Assembly (NCBI GenBank): GCA_964586135.1
Contig: CAZPGS010000004.1
Location: 1 to 28,661 of the forward strand
From: WYZ-LMO8 sp964586135
GTDB taxonomy: Archaea; Thermoproteota; Methanomethylicia; Nezhaarchaeales; WYZ-LMO8
Reading direction: 5' to 3'
DNA: 28,661 nucleotides
The notes under the pieces are model-generated. The model was not told the origin of the DNA and did no database searches. It worked only from the letters and a program-made list of their open reading frames with translations. Positions 14,728 through 23,282 of the stretch are shown here, piece by piece. The stretch's first letter is position 1; each line of letters opens with the position of its first letter. The position numbers and the translations under genes were made by a program.

Positions 14728-15282
14728 TTAAGGTTGCGGTCTTGAGAGCATGGCCTCCACGTCAGAGGAGCTCAAGATCTTTGCGCCGTAGACCTCCTTC
14801 ATGTAGTTGAGCGCCCTCTCATGCCTCTCAGGTGTTAGAGATGCCGTGGCGTCGCTTACGACTATCACCTCGTAGCCCCTGAAGAAGGCGTCCGCGGCCG
14901 TGTGCACTACGCATATGTCGGTCACGACCCCCGTTAGGACCAGCTTCACGACCTTGAGCTGCCGGAGCAGTAGATCGAGGTCCGTAGCGAAAAAGCCGCT
15001 GTAGCGCCTCTTGGCGACTATGAAGTCGCTGGCTTGCGGCCTCAGCTCCTCTATTACCTCTGAGCCCCACGTGCCCTCTATGGCGTGCTCCCCCCAGAGC
15101 CTCAACTCGAGGTCCACCCCCTTCACGTGACTGTCCTTAATGTATATCACGGGCTTCTTGCGCGAGCGAAATAGGTCTGCCAGCTTCCTAATTTTCGGGG
15201 CTATGTCCTTTGCCGCTGGCACCTTGAGCGAGCCGTGGACGAAATCGTTTAACATGTCTATTATCAAGAGGGCCACGTTCAT
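14728..15282 (-). CDS. Isochorismatase-family cysteine hydrolase (nicotinamidase-like)
   Basis: A 184-residue alpha/beta hydrolase of the isochorismatase/nicotinamidase family. The catalytic triad is visible: Asp9 in LLIIDMLNDF, Lys91 in AKRRYSGF and Cys124 in VVTDICVVHTAADA, preceded by the usual cis-peptide-type LTGVVTD. Nicotinamidase, which converts nicotinamide to nicotinate for NAD salvage, is a common member. The clear metal-ligand pattern of PncA (Asp-x-His-x-x-x) is only partly evident (KDSHVKG near 49), so the substrate is left open. It is the first gene of the minus-strand operon leading to S27ae and the cofactor ligases. Its TATA box (15302-15310) predicts a leaderless mRNA starting at the ATG. 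Confidence 0.85.
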   Translation of the reverse strand: MNVALLIIDMLNDFVHGSLKVPAAKDIAPKIRKLADLFRSRKKPVIYIKDSHVKGVDLELRLWGEHAIEGTWGSEVIEELRPQASDFIVAKRRYSGFFATDLDLLLRQLKVVKLVLTGVVTDICVVHTAADAFFRGYEVIVVSDATASLTPERHERALNYMKEVYGAKILSSSDVEAMLSRPQP

Positions 15283-15301
15283 TGCTTCTCTCCGAGGAAA
15301 A

Positions 15302-15338
15302 GATTATAGGCCCCCTATACCTCTTACGCCTTTAAAGG
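15302..15338. promoter_or_regulatory. Divergent promoters: isochorismatase operon (minus) and Cys-rich gene (plus)
   Basis: On the minus strand CCTATAATC (15310-15302) lies 26 bp from the ATG at 15282, predicting a leaderless transcript. On the plus strand the palindromic CCTTTAAAGG (15329-15338) predicts a start near 15360, 8 nt before GTG 15368. Confidence 0.5.
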
Positions 15339-15367
15339 GGCCGTGCCCCGTTAGGGGAGTCGTCGCC

Positions 15368-15691
15368 GTGCCCAAACCTTGCGATGCGAAGTGTGAGTTT
15401 TTTAGATGCGCGAGAAGGGTGCTCGTGAAGGCTCTCGGGAACCGCGCGAGGGCGACCTCCCACGGGATCTTGATATGTAGGGAGACCGGCGAGGAATGCT
15501 TCGGGGGTAAGTGTCAATACGCCGCTTGCGTCAGGAGCGCAATGCTATCCAACGGCTTATGCGGGCTCGAGTACAGGATAGAGAGGAGGATTGCTAGGAG
15601 CCTCGAACAAGAGATCAAAAAGTACGAAGAGAAGTACGGCAACATGTTGGAGAGGTTTAAGAGTAAAAGGCTGATTGAAGACATGCTATAG
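15368..15691 (+). CDS. Conserved archaeal-type Cys-rich small protein, function unknown
   Basis: A 107-residue protein not assignable to a known function. It has eight cysteines in two groups: Cys5, 9 and 14 (PCDAKCEFFRC), then Cys37, 44, 49, 54 and 65 (ICRETGEECFGGKC, YAAC, LCG). This suggests one or two zinc or Fe-S sites. Residues 68-105 are charged and probably form a helix or coiled coil (RIERRIARSLEQEIKKYEEK). GTG 15368 is chosen because the TATA box at 15329-15338 predicts transcription starting about 8 nt earlier. The open frame extends to 15140 but overlaps the divergent gene. It precedes a sugar nucleotidyltransferase by 15 nt and may be co-transcribed with it. Confidence 0.7.
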   Translation: MPKPCDAKCEFFRCARRVLVKALGNRARATSHGILICRETGEECFGGKCQYAACVRSAMLSNGLCGLEYRIERRIARSLEQEIKKYEEKYGNMLERFKSKRLIEDML

Positions 15692-15706
15692 TACTAGGGG
15701 TCCTGG

Positions 15707-16414
15707 TTGAGCGAGGTTAAGGCGGTAATCTTAGCCGGCGGCCTAGGTGTCAGGCTACGGCCGTTGACCTACGTGATCCCGAAGCCCATGCTCCCCCTCG
15801 GCGACAAACCCATACTCGAGAGGATAATCGTTGACCTGAGAGATCAAGGCATAAGGGACGTCATAATATCTTGCAGCTACTTGGCCAGGGTGATAGAGTC
15901 GTACTTCGGCGACGGCTCGTGGCTCGGCGTCAACATAAAGTACGTCAAGTCGGATAGGCCCCTGGGCACTGCTGGCCAGCTGAGGCCGGTAAAGGGCTTA
16001 GTCAAGGACACGTTCATAACGGTGTACGGCGACGTCTACGCCAAGATCGACTATCAAGACCTCGTGAGGTATCACAGGTCTAAGCGCGCTACCGCGACCA
16101 TGGTCTTGAGGGGGCTCAAGCAGACCGTCAGGTTCGGAGTCGTTGAGGTCGATGACCAGGGAAGGGTCCTCGCGTGGCGCGAGAAGCCAGAAGTGGAGTT
16201 CAACATCAATGCCGGGATCTACGCCTTCGAGCCGAAGATCTTCGACTACATATTGGAGGGGGTTGACAGCATGGACAGAGTGTTTAGGGACATGATAGAG
16301 AGGGGCGAGAGGGTCTACGGGTACAAGTTCACCGGCGATGTCTATGACATAGGAGACGTTGCCAGCTACGAAGAAGCGGTCAAGAAGTTTACGGAAGAGC
16401 TGGGCAAGATCTGA
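15707..16414 (+). CDS. Sugar-phosphate nucleotidyltransferase
   Basis: A 235-residue GT-A-type nucleotidyltransferase with the signature LAGGLGVRLRPLTYVIPKPMLP at residues 9-30, PLGTAGQL near 87, VYGDVYAKIDY near 106 and INAGIYAFEP near 167. It transfers a nucleotidyl group to a hexose-1-phosphate (glucose-1-phosphate thymidylyl/uridylyl- or mannose-1-phosphate guanylyltransferase type). The base specificity is not readable with certainty. It lacks the C-terminal left-handed beta-helix found in longer archaeal bifunctional forms, so it is a single-domain enzyme. The start is TTG 15707, shortly after an AGGGG sequence, 15 nt behind the Cys-rich gene. Product use is probably glycan or glycolipid synthesis. 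Confidence 0.88.
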   Translation: MSEVKAVILAGGLGVRLRPLTYVIPKPMLPLGDKPILERIIVDLRDQGIRDVIISCSYLARVIESYFGDGSWLGVNIKYVKSDRPLGTAGQLRPVKGLVKDTFITVYGDVYAKIDYQDLVRYHRSKRATATMVLRGLKQTVRFGVVEVDDQGRVLAWREKPEVEFNINAGIYAFEPKIFDYILEGVDSMDRVFRDMIERGERVYGYKFTGDVYDIGDVASYEEAVKKFTEELGKI

Positions 16415-16431
16415 GCTCAGATACAGAAGGC

Positions 16432-16441
16432 CTTATATCTT
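16432..16441 (+). promoter_or_regulatory. Promoter (TATA box) of thrS
   Basis: CTTATATCTT is centred 60 bp before the chosen GTG start, predicting transcription from about 16463 and a leader of about 34 nt. The leader ends in AGGTG (16486-16490), a ribosome binding site 6 nt from GTG 16497. Confidence 0.5.
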
Positions 16442-16496
16442 CGACGATTTCCTATCTTGTAGCCTCGTTGAGAAAGCTGGCGAGAAGGTGCTCGAC

Positions 16497-18362
16497 GTGA
16501 GGTTGCTCTTAATACACGCGGACTCGATGAGCTACGAGGTCAAGGAGAGGGCCCTGGAGGAAGCCGAGAAAATAGACGAGGGACGGAGGACTAGCTCGTA
16601 TGAAAACGCCTTGGTGGTGTTCACGGCCGTCGAGGAGGAGGACGCGAAGGCCGTCGACGCCGTGGTCGATGCAGCGTCAAAGGAAATAGTGGACATGATG
16701 GACAAGGTGAAGGCCGACTCGATCTTGTTGTACCCTTACGCTCATCTCTCTTCTAGCTTGGCCAGGCCGAAAGAGGCCCTAGCCATCCTCGTGAAGCTGG
16801 AGGAGAAGCTAAGGGGGCGTGGCGTCCGAGTCTCGCGCGCTCCTTTCGGGTGGTACAAGGCCTTCACATTAGTGTGCAAGGGCCACCCTCTATCGGAGCT
16901 CTCGAAGACGATAAAGCCCGAGGCTCGAGCTACGGCCATTGAAGTCGCAAAGCCCGAGGTCGAAGAGGGCTACTACGTCCTAGTGGAGCCCAGCGGCGAG
17001 ATGAGAGAGCTGAGCCGGGATAGGCCTCAGGACGACGAAGTCGTTGCCAAGTACCCGCCGATCAAGAGGCTGATAATGAATGAGAGGGGCTTGAAGTCGG
17101 AAAGGGGCTCTCCGCCGCACATAAGGCTCATGCAGAGGCTTGAGCTCGTGGACTACGAGCCCGCGTCCGACGTGGGGCACTTCAAGTTCCTCCCCAAGGG
17201 GGCCTTCATAAAGCACCTGCTAGAAGAACTGGCGATGGACATAGCCGTCAACGACGTGGGGGCTACGGTCGTCGAGACCCCCATGATCTACAGGTTGAGC
17301 GTCCCGGAGATAGCCGAGCAGGCGTCGAGGTTCCTCGAAAGGGACTACAGGTTCAAGATAGACAACGACGAGTTCACGTTGAGGTTCGCGGGGGACTTCG
17401 GCCTCTTCAGTATGATGAAGAAGGTCACGATGAGCTATAGGCAACTACCCCTCAGGGTCTATGAGCTCTCGCACTCATTTAGGTTGGAGAAGAGAGGCGA
17501 GTGTGTCGGCCTGAGGAGGCTCAGGGGCTTCACCATGCCAGACATACACTGCTTCTGCGCTGATTTAGAGCAGGGCAAAGAGGAGTTCGCTAACCTCCTG
17601 AGAAAGTACATGAGGCTCGTGAGGTCAATGAAGATAGACTGCGTGATAGTCCTCAGGGCAGTCGAGTCCTTCTTCTCGGAGAACAAGGAGTGGTTCTCCT
17701 CCCTAGCCCGGGACGTGGGAGAGCCCCTGTTGGTAGAGGTCCTGCCGGCCATGAAGCACTACTGGGTGGTCAAGGAGGAGCACCAGTTCATAGACTCCCT
17801 CGGGGGCAATGCCCAGCTCTGCACGGTTCAGCTAGACGTCGAGGACTCAGAGCGCTATGGCATAAAGTTCGTAGACAAGGATGGGTCGAAGAGGGGCTGC
17901 ATCATAGTCCACAGCTCGATGGGGTCTATAGAGAGGTGGATCTACGCGCTATTGGAGCAAGCCGAGAAGGACAGGGCCTTGGGGAGGCCGCCGATGTTGC
18001 CGGTGTGGCTGTCGCCGACTCAAGTAAGGATAGTCCTAGTCTCTTCAGAGTACTTGGAGGAGGCCTTGGAGATAGCCAGCAAAATCGAAGAGGCCGGAAT
18101 TAGAGTGGACGTGGATGATAGGGACGAGAGCGTCCCTAGAAAGGTAAGGGACGCGGAGGTCGAGTGGGTCCCGTTCATCGTGGTCGTGGGCGAGAAGGAG
18201 GTCAAGGAGGGCACCTTATCAGTCAGGATCAGGGAGAAGAGGGAGACGGTCACCATGAAGCTCAGCGAGCTAGTCGAGCTTATAAATAAGGAGTGCGCGG
18301 ACAAGCCTAAAGCCAAGCTCTGGCTTTCACGGAGGCTCTCGCTCAGGCCCAAGTTTATCTAA
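16497..18362 (+). CDS. thrS: Threonyl-tRNA synthetase, archaeal full-length type
   Basis: A 621-residue class II synthetase that charges tRNA-Thr. The N-terminal about 145 residues (RLLLIHADSMSYEVKERAL, YPYAHLSS near 82) form the archaeal D-aminoacyl-tRNA deacylase-like editing domain. The catalytic core follows, with ETPMIYRL, the motif 2 region LSHSFRLEKRGECVGLRRLRGFTMPDIHCFC and motif 3 GSIERWIYALLEQ. The C-terminus (from LPVWLSPTQVRIV) is the anticodon-binding domain. Some crenarchaea split editing and catalytic parts into two genes; here they are joined. The frame is open to 16359, but GTG 16497 gives the family start (RLLLIHAD) and has a promoter and ribosome binding site placed for it. 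Cys and His zinc ligands are consistent with the family. Confidence 0.95.
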   Translation: MRLLLIHADSMSYEVKERALEEAEKIDEGRRTSSYENALVVFTAVEEEDAKAVDAVVDAASKEIVDMMDKVKADSILLYPYAHLSSSLARPKEALAILVKLEEKLRGRGVRVSRAPFGWYKAFTLVCKGHPLSELSKTIKPEARATAIEVAKPEVEEGYYVLVEPSGEMRELSRDRPQDDEVVAKYPPIKRLIMNERGLKSERGSPPHIRLMQRLELVDYEPASDVGHFKFLPKGAFIKHLLEELAMDIAVNDVGATVVETPMIYRLSVPEIAEQASRFLERDYRFKIDNDEFTLRFAGDFGLFSMMKKVTMSYRQLPLRVYELSHSFRLEKRGECVGLRRLRGFTMPDIHCFCADLEQGKEEFANLLRKYMRLVRSMKIDCVIVLRAVESFFSENKEWFSSLARDVGEPLLVEVLPAMKHYWVVKEEHQFIDSLGGNAQLCTVQLDVEDSERYGIKFVDKDGSKRGCIIVHSSMGSIERWIYALLEQAEKDRALGRPPMLPVWLSPTQVRIVLVSSEYLEEALEIASKIEEAGIRVDVDDRDESVPRKVRDAEVEWVPFIVVVGEKEVKEGTLSVRIREKRETVTMKLSELVELINKECADKPKAKLWLSRRLSLRPKFI

Positions 18363-18403
18363 TCGTCGCGTCCTAGTTGTTGATACAAGAGCGGTGGCGA
18401 GAC

Positions 18404-18766
18404 ATGAGCGAGGCAGAGAGCCTGAAGTTCAAGTGGCTAGACTACGATGTAGAGGTGATAAATCTAGAGCGCAAGGAGGTAAAGGACATAGCCTTTTGCA
18501 GTTACATAGCGAAGAGCGTGCCGCTTTGGCACAGCGGGATCCTGATATGCAGGTGCAACGACTTCCTGGACTTGAAGAGCGTCGCTAAAAAGTTCATCAA
18601 GGAAAAGGTCATACTGATGGAACAGGTGTGCTACGCCCACATGAGTGAGTACAGAAGAGGCATTACGCTAAACGAAGAGAGCGTGATCGTGACAACCCCG
18701 GTCATAAGGGCTTACGGCGTGTACATGGCGTTGGCGGAGCTCTTGGCCGCGAGGAGGGGGCCGTGA
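18404..18766 (+). CDS. Small protein of unknown function upstream of nnr
   Basis: A 120-residue mixed alpha/beta protein with no motif I recognise. Cysteines occur at 32 and in ICRCNDF (49, 51) and QVCYAH (75). There is no signal peptide or membrane segment, and the C-terminal helix is Ala/Leu-rich (YMALAELLAARRG). ATG 18404 follows GGTGG at 6 nt spacing and is preferred over TTG 18377. It lies 41 nt after thrS. Its stop overlaps the GTG start of the NAD(P)H-hydrate repair gene by 4 nt (GTGA), so it is probably translationally coupled to it and co-transcribed with thrS. The clean frame, ribosome binding site and coupling argue that it is a real gene. Confidence 0.7.
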   Translation: MSEAESLKFKWLDYDVEVINLERKEVKDIAFCSYIAKSVPLWHSGILICRCNDFLDLKSVAKKFIKEKVILMEQVCYAHMSEYRRGITLNEESVIVTTPVIRAYGVYMALAELLAARRGP

Positions 18767-20349
18767 GCTTGGAGGAGCTAAGAGGCGAGCTGGAGGAGCT
18801 AACCGCCGAGGAGATGATGATAGTTGACGAGAACTCCGAGTACCTAGGCGTCCCTAGGCTCTTGCTCATGGAGAATGCTGGCAGGAGCGTGGCCGACGTC
18901 ATCGAGCAGAGGACCGGCGTCAAGGGCAAGAAGATCGTCGTGGTCGCCGGGAGGGGGAATAAGGGAGGAGATGGCTTCGCCGCTGCCCGTCATATCGCGT
19001 GCAGAGGGGGGAGGCCCGTCGTCATCCTCGTCGGTAAGGGGGCCGACATCGAGGGGCGCGAGGCTAAATACAACTGGGAAATGGCGAAGAGGATGGACTG
19101 GTCCATAAGGCTCTTGGAGCTCAGAGACCACGCGGACCTCGACGTCCTCAGAAAGGAGCTTGGGGAGGCCGACGTCGTAATCGACGCCTTAGTAGGGACT
19201 GGCCTTAGGGGTCCGCTGAGAGAGCCGCTACTATCTGTCGTCAAGGCCATAAACTCCTGCGACGCCTTTAAGGTCTCGATAGACGTCCCCACGGGGGTGA
19301 ATCCCTCGACTGGCGAGGTTCACGGAGAGGCCGTTGAAGCTGACGTGACCGTGACGATGCACAAGCCGAAGAGAGGGCTCAGGGGCAACGAACGGTACAC
19401 GGGCGAGGTCGTCGTCGCCAACATAGGCGTGCCGCCCGAGGCGGAGATTATCGTCGGGCCGGGAGACGTCAGGTTCACCGTCAGGCGCAGGCCGCCGGAG
19501 TCCAAGAAGGGCGACTGGGGCAGGGTGCTCGTCGTGGGAGGGGGGTGGCAGTACTCAGGCGCTCCAGCGCTGGCCGCTTTAGCGGCTCTCAGAGGGGGGT
19601 GCGACCTGGCGGTGGTAATGACCTCTCAATCCGTTTCGGGGGCCATTAGGAGCTTCTCGCCGAACCTAATAGTTCGAGAGGTCGAGGGCCTCAAGTTCAC
19701 GCCCAAGCATGTAGACGAAGTCGTCAGAACTGCCGAGAGGTTCGACTGCGTGGTTGTGGGCCCCGGCATGGGAGTTGACGAGGAGGTATTTGAGGCCACT
19801 AGGATCATAGTCGAAAGGCTCAAAGGCTTGGGTAAGCCAATGGTCATAGACGCCGACGGCCTGAAGGCCCTCGCAGGGGGGCTGGACGTAGTTAGGGAGG
19901 CGAACGCTGTTCTGACCCCTCACGCTGGAGAGTTCACGTTGCTCTTCAGCACGAGCTTGGAAGGCTCTTGGGCGGAGAAGGCCCTAAAGGTCAAGAGGGT
20001 TGCCAGAGAACATGAAGTCACGCTCCTCGTCAAAGCGCACCCCGAGGACGTCATATCGGACGGAATCAGGGTCAAAGTCAATATGACCGGGAACCCGGCA
20101 ATGACAGTGGGCGGCACGGGAGACGTCTTGACGGGCTTGACGGCATCCATCTTGAGCAGAGGGTTTTCCTGCCTCAGGGCCGCCGCGGCGGCCTCGTTCA
20201 TATGCGGAGCAGCTGGCTCCCTAGCAGCCGAGGAGAAGGGCTATCACATGCTAGCGACGGACGTGATAGACAAGATACCCGAGGTCATGCGTCGCTTCGA
20301 GCCTTGGGTGGAGGGGCTGTCAACAGTCTTAGACAAGAGGAGGGCTTGA
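18763..20349 (+). CDS. nnr: Bifunctional NAD(P)H-hydrate epimerase / dehydratase
   Basis: A 528-residue fusion that repairs hydrated NADH and NADPH. The N-terminal YjeF_N epimerase domain (about 1-220) shows LLMENAGRSVAD, GRGNKGGDGFAAARHI and DALVGTGLRGPLREP. The C-terminal YjeF_C ADP/ATP-dependent dehydratase domain shows GDWGRVLVVGGG near 247, VVGPGMGVDEE near 330, VIDADGLKAL near 364, LTPHAGEFTLL near 384 and the nucleotide site TGNPAMTVGGTGDVLTG near 444. Both halves look intact, and length agrees with bifunctional archaeal Nnr. GTG 18763 overlaps the preceding gene's stop by 4 nt. Confidence 0.93.
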   Translation: MSLEELRGELEELTAEEMMIVDENSEYLGVPRLLLMENAGRSVADVIEQRTGVKGKKIVVVAGRGNKGGDGFAAARHIACRGGRPVVILVGKGADIEGREAKYNWEMAKRMDWSIRLLELRDHADLDVLRKELGEADVVIDALVGTGLRGPLREPLLSVVKAINSCDAFKVSIDVPTGVNPSTGEVHGEAVEADVTVTMHKPKRGLRGNERYTGEVVVANIGVPPEAEIIVGPGDVRFTVRRRPPESKKGDWGRVLVVGGGWQYSGAPALAALAALRGGCDLAVVMTSQSVSGAIRSFSPNLIVREVEGLKFTPKHVDEVVRTAERFDCVVVGPGMGVDEEVFEATRIIVERLKGLGKPMVIDADGLKALAGGLDVVREANAVLTPHAGEFTLLFSTSLEGSWAEKALKVKRVAREHEVTLLVKAHPEDVISDGIRVKVNMTGNPAMTVGGTGDVLTGLTASILSRGFSCLRAAAAASFICGAAGSLAAEEKGYHMLATDVIDKIPEVMRRFEPWVEGLSTVLDKRRA

Positions 20350-20462
20350 GGCGGATCTTTTAGGTTACCGTCATAGCCTGAGCCATCAAGGCCCGCACGC
20401 TACCTGCTTCCGTGGCGTGCCGCGACAACGTTAATTGCCTCTCCTAACATTTTAAACCACGT

Positions 20463-21281
20463 ATGTCGACCGTACCAATAAGGATCGAGAGAGTCTCGAC
20501 AGGAATACCAAAGGTAGACGAAATGATGGCTGGCGGCATACCCAGGGGTTTCGTCGTTGCAGTCACTGGCGAGCCCGGGACCGGGAAGACAGTATTTTGC
20601 ATCCACTTCATGGCCGAAGGGCTTAAGAGGGGGGAGAAGGGCATATTCGTGACCACGGAGGAGAGCCGCAACTCCATCATCATCCAGGCATCTCAATTCG
20701 GCTTCGACCTCAAGAGGAGCGAGGAGGAGAAGAGGCTGGTGATAATGGACGCCCTCATGCGCAGTGACAAAGCCCCTTGGACCCTCAACGCCCTCAACCC
20801 CGAGGAGCTGGTCCAAAAGGTCATAGAGGCGAAGAAGTACTTGGGCTACGGCCCCACGAGGTTAGTCATAGACTCGATGTCGGCCTTCTGGCTCGACGCC
20901 CCGGCCATGGCTAGGAGGCACAGCTACTTCATAAAGAGGGTCCTGAGCCAGTGGGACATGACCATACTGATGACAAGCCAGTACGCCATAACTACGTCCG
21001 AGGCTTTCGGCTTCGGAGTCGAGCACGTAGCCGACGGCATAATCAGGTTTAGGAGGAGCGTCAGCGGCGGCGTTCTGAGGCGCTTCATAATGGTGGAGAA
21101 GATGAGGTGGACCCCCCACGACAAGCGTATGTACGAGATCGACATAGTCGACGGCAAAGGGATCGTCGTCATAGGCCCCACGTCCCTCCGAAGAGAGGAC
21201 GTCGCCCTCCCCCAAAGAGTGACTGAAAAGATGATCAGGGCGAAGGAGAGGAGCGAGAGGGAGCTCGGGCTATCGGATTAA
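20463..21281 (+). CDS. Single-domain KaiC/RadA-like ATPase
   Basis: A 272-residue RecA-superfamily ATPase. It starts with the KaiC-type lead STGIPKVDEMMAGGIPRGF, followed by Walker A GEPGTGKT (36-43), the KaiC-like FVTTEESRNSII segment near 62-73 and Walker B-like RLVIDSMSAFW near 136. The MTSQYAITTSEAFGFGVEHVADGII region near 175-200 corresponds to the core KaiC fold C-terminal strands. Archaeal single-domain KaiC proteins are regulators or signalling ATPases with mostly unknown targets. It has its own 113-bp upstream gap; GTTAATTG (20430-20437) could be a TATA box giving a near-leaderless start. Its 3' end overlaps the convergent radical SAM gene by 4 nt. No KaiA, KaiB or kinase partner is seen here. 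Confidence 0.85.
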   Translation: MSTVPIRIERVSTGIPKVDEMMAGGIPRGFVVAVTGEPGTGKTVFCIHFMAEGLKRGEKGIFVTTEESRNSIIIQASQFGFDLKRSEEEKRLVIMDALMRSDKAPWTLNALNPEELVQKVIEAKKYLGYGPTRLVIDSMSAFWLDAPAMARRHSYFIKRVLSQWDMTILMTSQYAITTSEAFGFGVEHVADGIIRFRRSVSGGVLRRFIMVEKMRWTPHDKRMYEIDIVDGKGIVVIGPTSLRREDVALPQRVTEKMIRAKERSERELGLSD

Positions 21282-22348
21282 ATGGGCTTGAGCATGACTT
21301 GCTCCCTAAAGCTCGTCGGCAACTCGCCGACTATGCTTAGCTTGAAGCCCGCGCCCTTCAGTAACTTCGACAGCTTCTTCAGCTCCTTATAGTTGCACTC
21401 GAGCCTGCTCTTGCTAACGTTGACGTAAACGTGGAGCTCTGGCGCGATCGATTTGATCCTCCCAAGAGCCTCTTCGAGAGAGGTGCCCTCCGGCGGCTCG
21501 ATGACCCCTTTGACGAGCAAGGGGTCTCGAGTTATGACCTCGTGGGGCATCGCTATGTTCCTCGCTTTCCTCCTCAACCTATTTCTAAATTGAGCGGAGT
21601 CCTTGATGTACGCTGGGCAGAAGTGGCCGTCGAGCCCTAACTCCTCTACATACCTCAGCAATGTCATGGCAACCTCCCAGCTCCCCTGAACGGCCGACAC
21701 CGAGCCTGGCTTCAACTTAAAGCCCCTGACCTGAAGAGCTAGAGCATTTGACTCGGTCATCTCGAGCTCGTTTATTATCACGAAGGAGGCCCCCAGCTTT
21801 TCGGCTCTCTCGATGATCCTCAAAGTCCTTTCTTCAAATCCCGGTATGGCTGGGACTTCCAACCCAGCCTTGAAACCCATGTCGACCGCCAGCTTGAGCG
21901 GGGCGAGCTCGTCGGCCGCCTCGAGGTTTGGGTGGATGCGCAACTCATCAATGCCCACATCGAGCAACTTGCTCAGGGAGAGTTCGTTGACGTGGGGCTG
22001 GGTCGTCGTGTACAGGTGGACGTGGAGCCCTCTGAGCAGGGCCCCTCTCAAGGCCTTCAACGTCTCGACGACCCTATCGACCCTCAGGATAGGGTCTCCG
22101 CCTGTCACACCTACTCCTCTAGCGTCTATGGCCTTGGCCTCGGCTATTACGTCCTCTAAGCTCCTGACCGGGACCTCGTCCGCGTAGACCACGTCCCTAC
22201 CTTTCCTCTCCTTTGAGAGGGGGCAGTAGAAGCACGACCTACTACACAGGCCAGTCACGAAGTATACGAGCTTCATGCCGCTCATGCACAATCTGCACCC
22301 TCTCGGCAACTTCCCCACGTAGTAGGAGAGGTATTTGGTCACCTTCAA
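21278..22348 (-). CDS. Radical SAM protein (COG2108-like), function unknown
   Basis: A 356-residue radical SAM enzyme. The SAM/4Fe-4S motif is CSRSCFYC (Cys35, 39, 42), followed by GVGVTGGDP near 78-86 (SAM amine-binding GGE-like segment) and LHVHLYTTT near 108. Two more N-terminal cysteines (CRLC, 18-21) and the C-terminal 100 residues may bind another cluster or a substrate. It resembles the archaeal group annotated as related to pyruvate formate-lyase activating enzymes, whose reaction is unknown. Its ATG overlaps the stop of the tRNA thiolase gene (22345-22348, ATGA), suggesting coupled expression and perhaps a tRNA or sulfur-related task; that link is inference. Confidence 0.8.
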   Translation of the reverse strand: MKVTKYLSYYVGKLPRGCRLCMSGMKLVYFVTGLCSRSCFYCPLSKERKGRDVVYADEVPVRSLEDVIAEAKAIDARGVGVTGGDPILRVDRVVETLKALRGALLRGLHVHLYTTTQPHVNELSLSKLLDVGIDELRIHPNLEAADELAPLKLAVDMGFKAGLEVPAIPGFEERTLRIIERAEKLGASFVIINELEMTESNALALQVRGFKLKPGSVSAVQGSWEVAMTLLRYVEELGLDGHFCPAYIKDSAQFRNRLRRKARNIAMPHEVITRDPLLVKGVIEPPEGTSLEEALGRIKSIAPELHVYVNVSKSRLECNYKELKKLSKLLKGAGFKLSIVGELPTSFREQVMLKPI

Positions 22349-23271
22349 CTCGTCACACCCAATGCCTCAAGCAGTTCGCACGCCCTGCAGACGTCTCTCG
22401 ACGTGGGCTCGCCACAGTACTTGCACAACCCCACCTGAACCTTTAGGTTAGTGGCCATGGCCGATAACTTGTCCACGGCCCTAACTATTGCGTACTTGGT
22501 GCCCGGGTGCCTGCTCTCGATCTCGTTCAATACGAAGCGTATCTCGTCCCTCATGGACTCCCTGACGTATGGGCACTCCACCTCGTAGAGGGGGTAGCCC
22601 TTGAAGTAAGCGTAGAGCGTTGTCTCCTTTTCCGGTATGTAGCGGAGGGGCTTCACCCTCGGCACGAAGCCCGGGAGCTCCTCGACGGGCTTTGGACCTA
22701 GGCGCAGGAGCCTGAGGGCGTCGCCTCTCAGCAAGTTCATCAACGCCGTTTGAGCCTCGTCATCTAAGTTGTGCCCTGTGGCGACCTTCGTGGCACCGAG
22801 CTCCTTGGCCTTGATGTTGATGGCCCTCCTCCTCAAGATCCCGCAGAAGGTGCAGGCCCTCAGCGTTATACCCCTCTTCTCAGCGATGGACGTTATCTCG
22901 GGCAAGGAGTAGCCGAAGAGCCCTCTAAACGAGGTCGTCACGAGCTCTATGCCTAGCTCTTTGCAGAGCTCTCTGCTCCTCCTTAAGCCGAAGTCCCTGT
23001 AGCCCGGGACCCCCTCGTCGACGATCAAGGCGGTCAAGGTCACATCCGGGAAGCCCCTCTCTATCTTCGTGACTATGGTCGCCAAGACCTGGCTGTCCTT
23101 GCCGCCGGAAATCGCTATTAGTATTTGGTCCTTGGGGTCAAACAGCCTATACTTATTTATCGTGGCCCTGACCCTTTGCTCCACGCTCTTCATAAAGCAC
23201 TTAGCGCAGAACCCGTGGCCGGAGTAGACCGAGTAGTAGACGGCCTTCGCACCACATTTAACGCACTGCAT
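22345..23271 (-). CDS. TtuA/Ncs6-family tRNA 2-thiolation enzyme
   Basis: A 308-residue PP-loop ATPase. It has an N-terminal zinc finger (Cys3, 6, 22, 25), the ATP-binding SGGKDS at 55-60, the catalytic Fe-S ligands Cys140 and Cys143 (RACTFCGILRRR) with a third at Cys233 (VECPY), GHNLDDEAQT near 166, and a C-terminal zinc finger CKYCGEPTSRDVCRAC. This is the full architecture of TtuA/Ncs6/CTU1 enzymes, which adenylate and thiolate uridines or ribothymidine in tRNA with a ubiquitin-like sulfur carrier. Which position (34 or 54) is modified is not decided here. It is flanked by the M50 protease (11 nt upstream) and the radical SAM gene (4-nt overlap). Confidence 0.9.
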   Translation of the reverse strand: MQCVKCGAKAVYYSVYSGHGFCAKCFMKSVEQRVRATINKYRLFDPKDQILIAISGGKDSQVLATIVTKIERGFPDVTLTALIVDEGVPGYRDFGLRRSRELCKELGIELVTTSFRGLFGYSLPEITSIAEKRGITLRACTFCGILRRRAINIKAKELGATKVATGHNLDDEAQTALMNLLRGDALRLLRLGPKPVEELPGFVPRVKPLRYIPEKETTLYAYFKGYPLYEVECPYVRESMRDEIRFVLNEIESRHPGTKYAIVRAVDKLSAMATNLKVQVGLCKYCGEPTSRDVCRACELLEALGVTS

Positions 23272-23282
23272 CGCCTCTCCCT

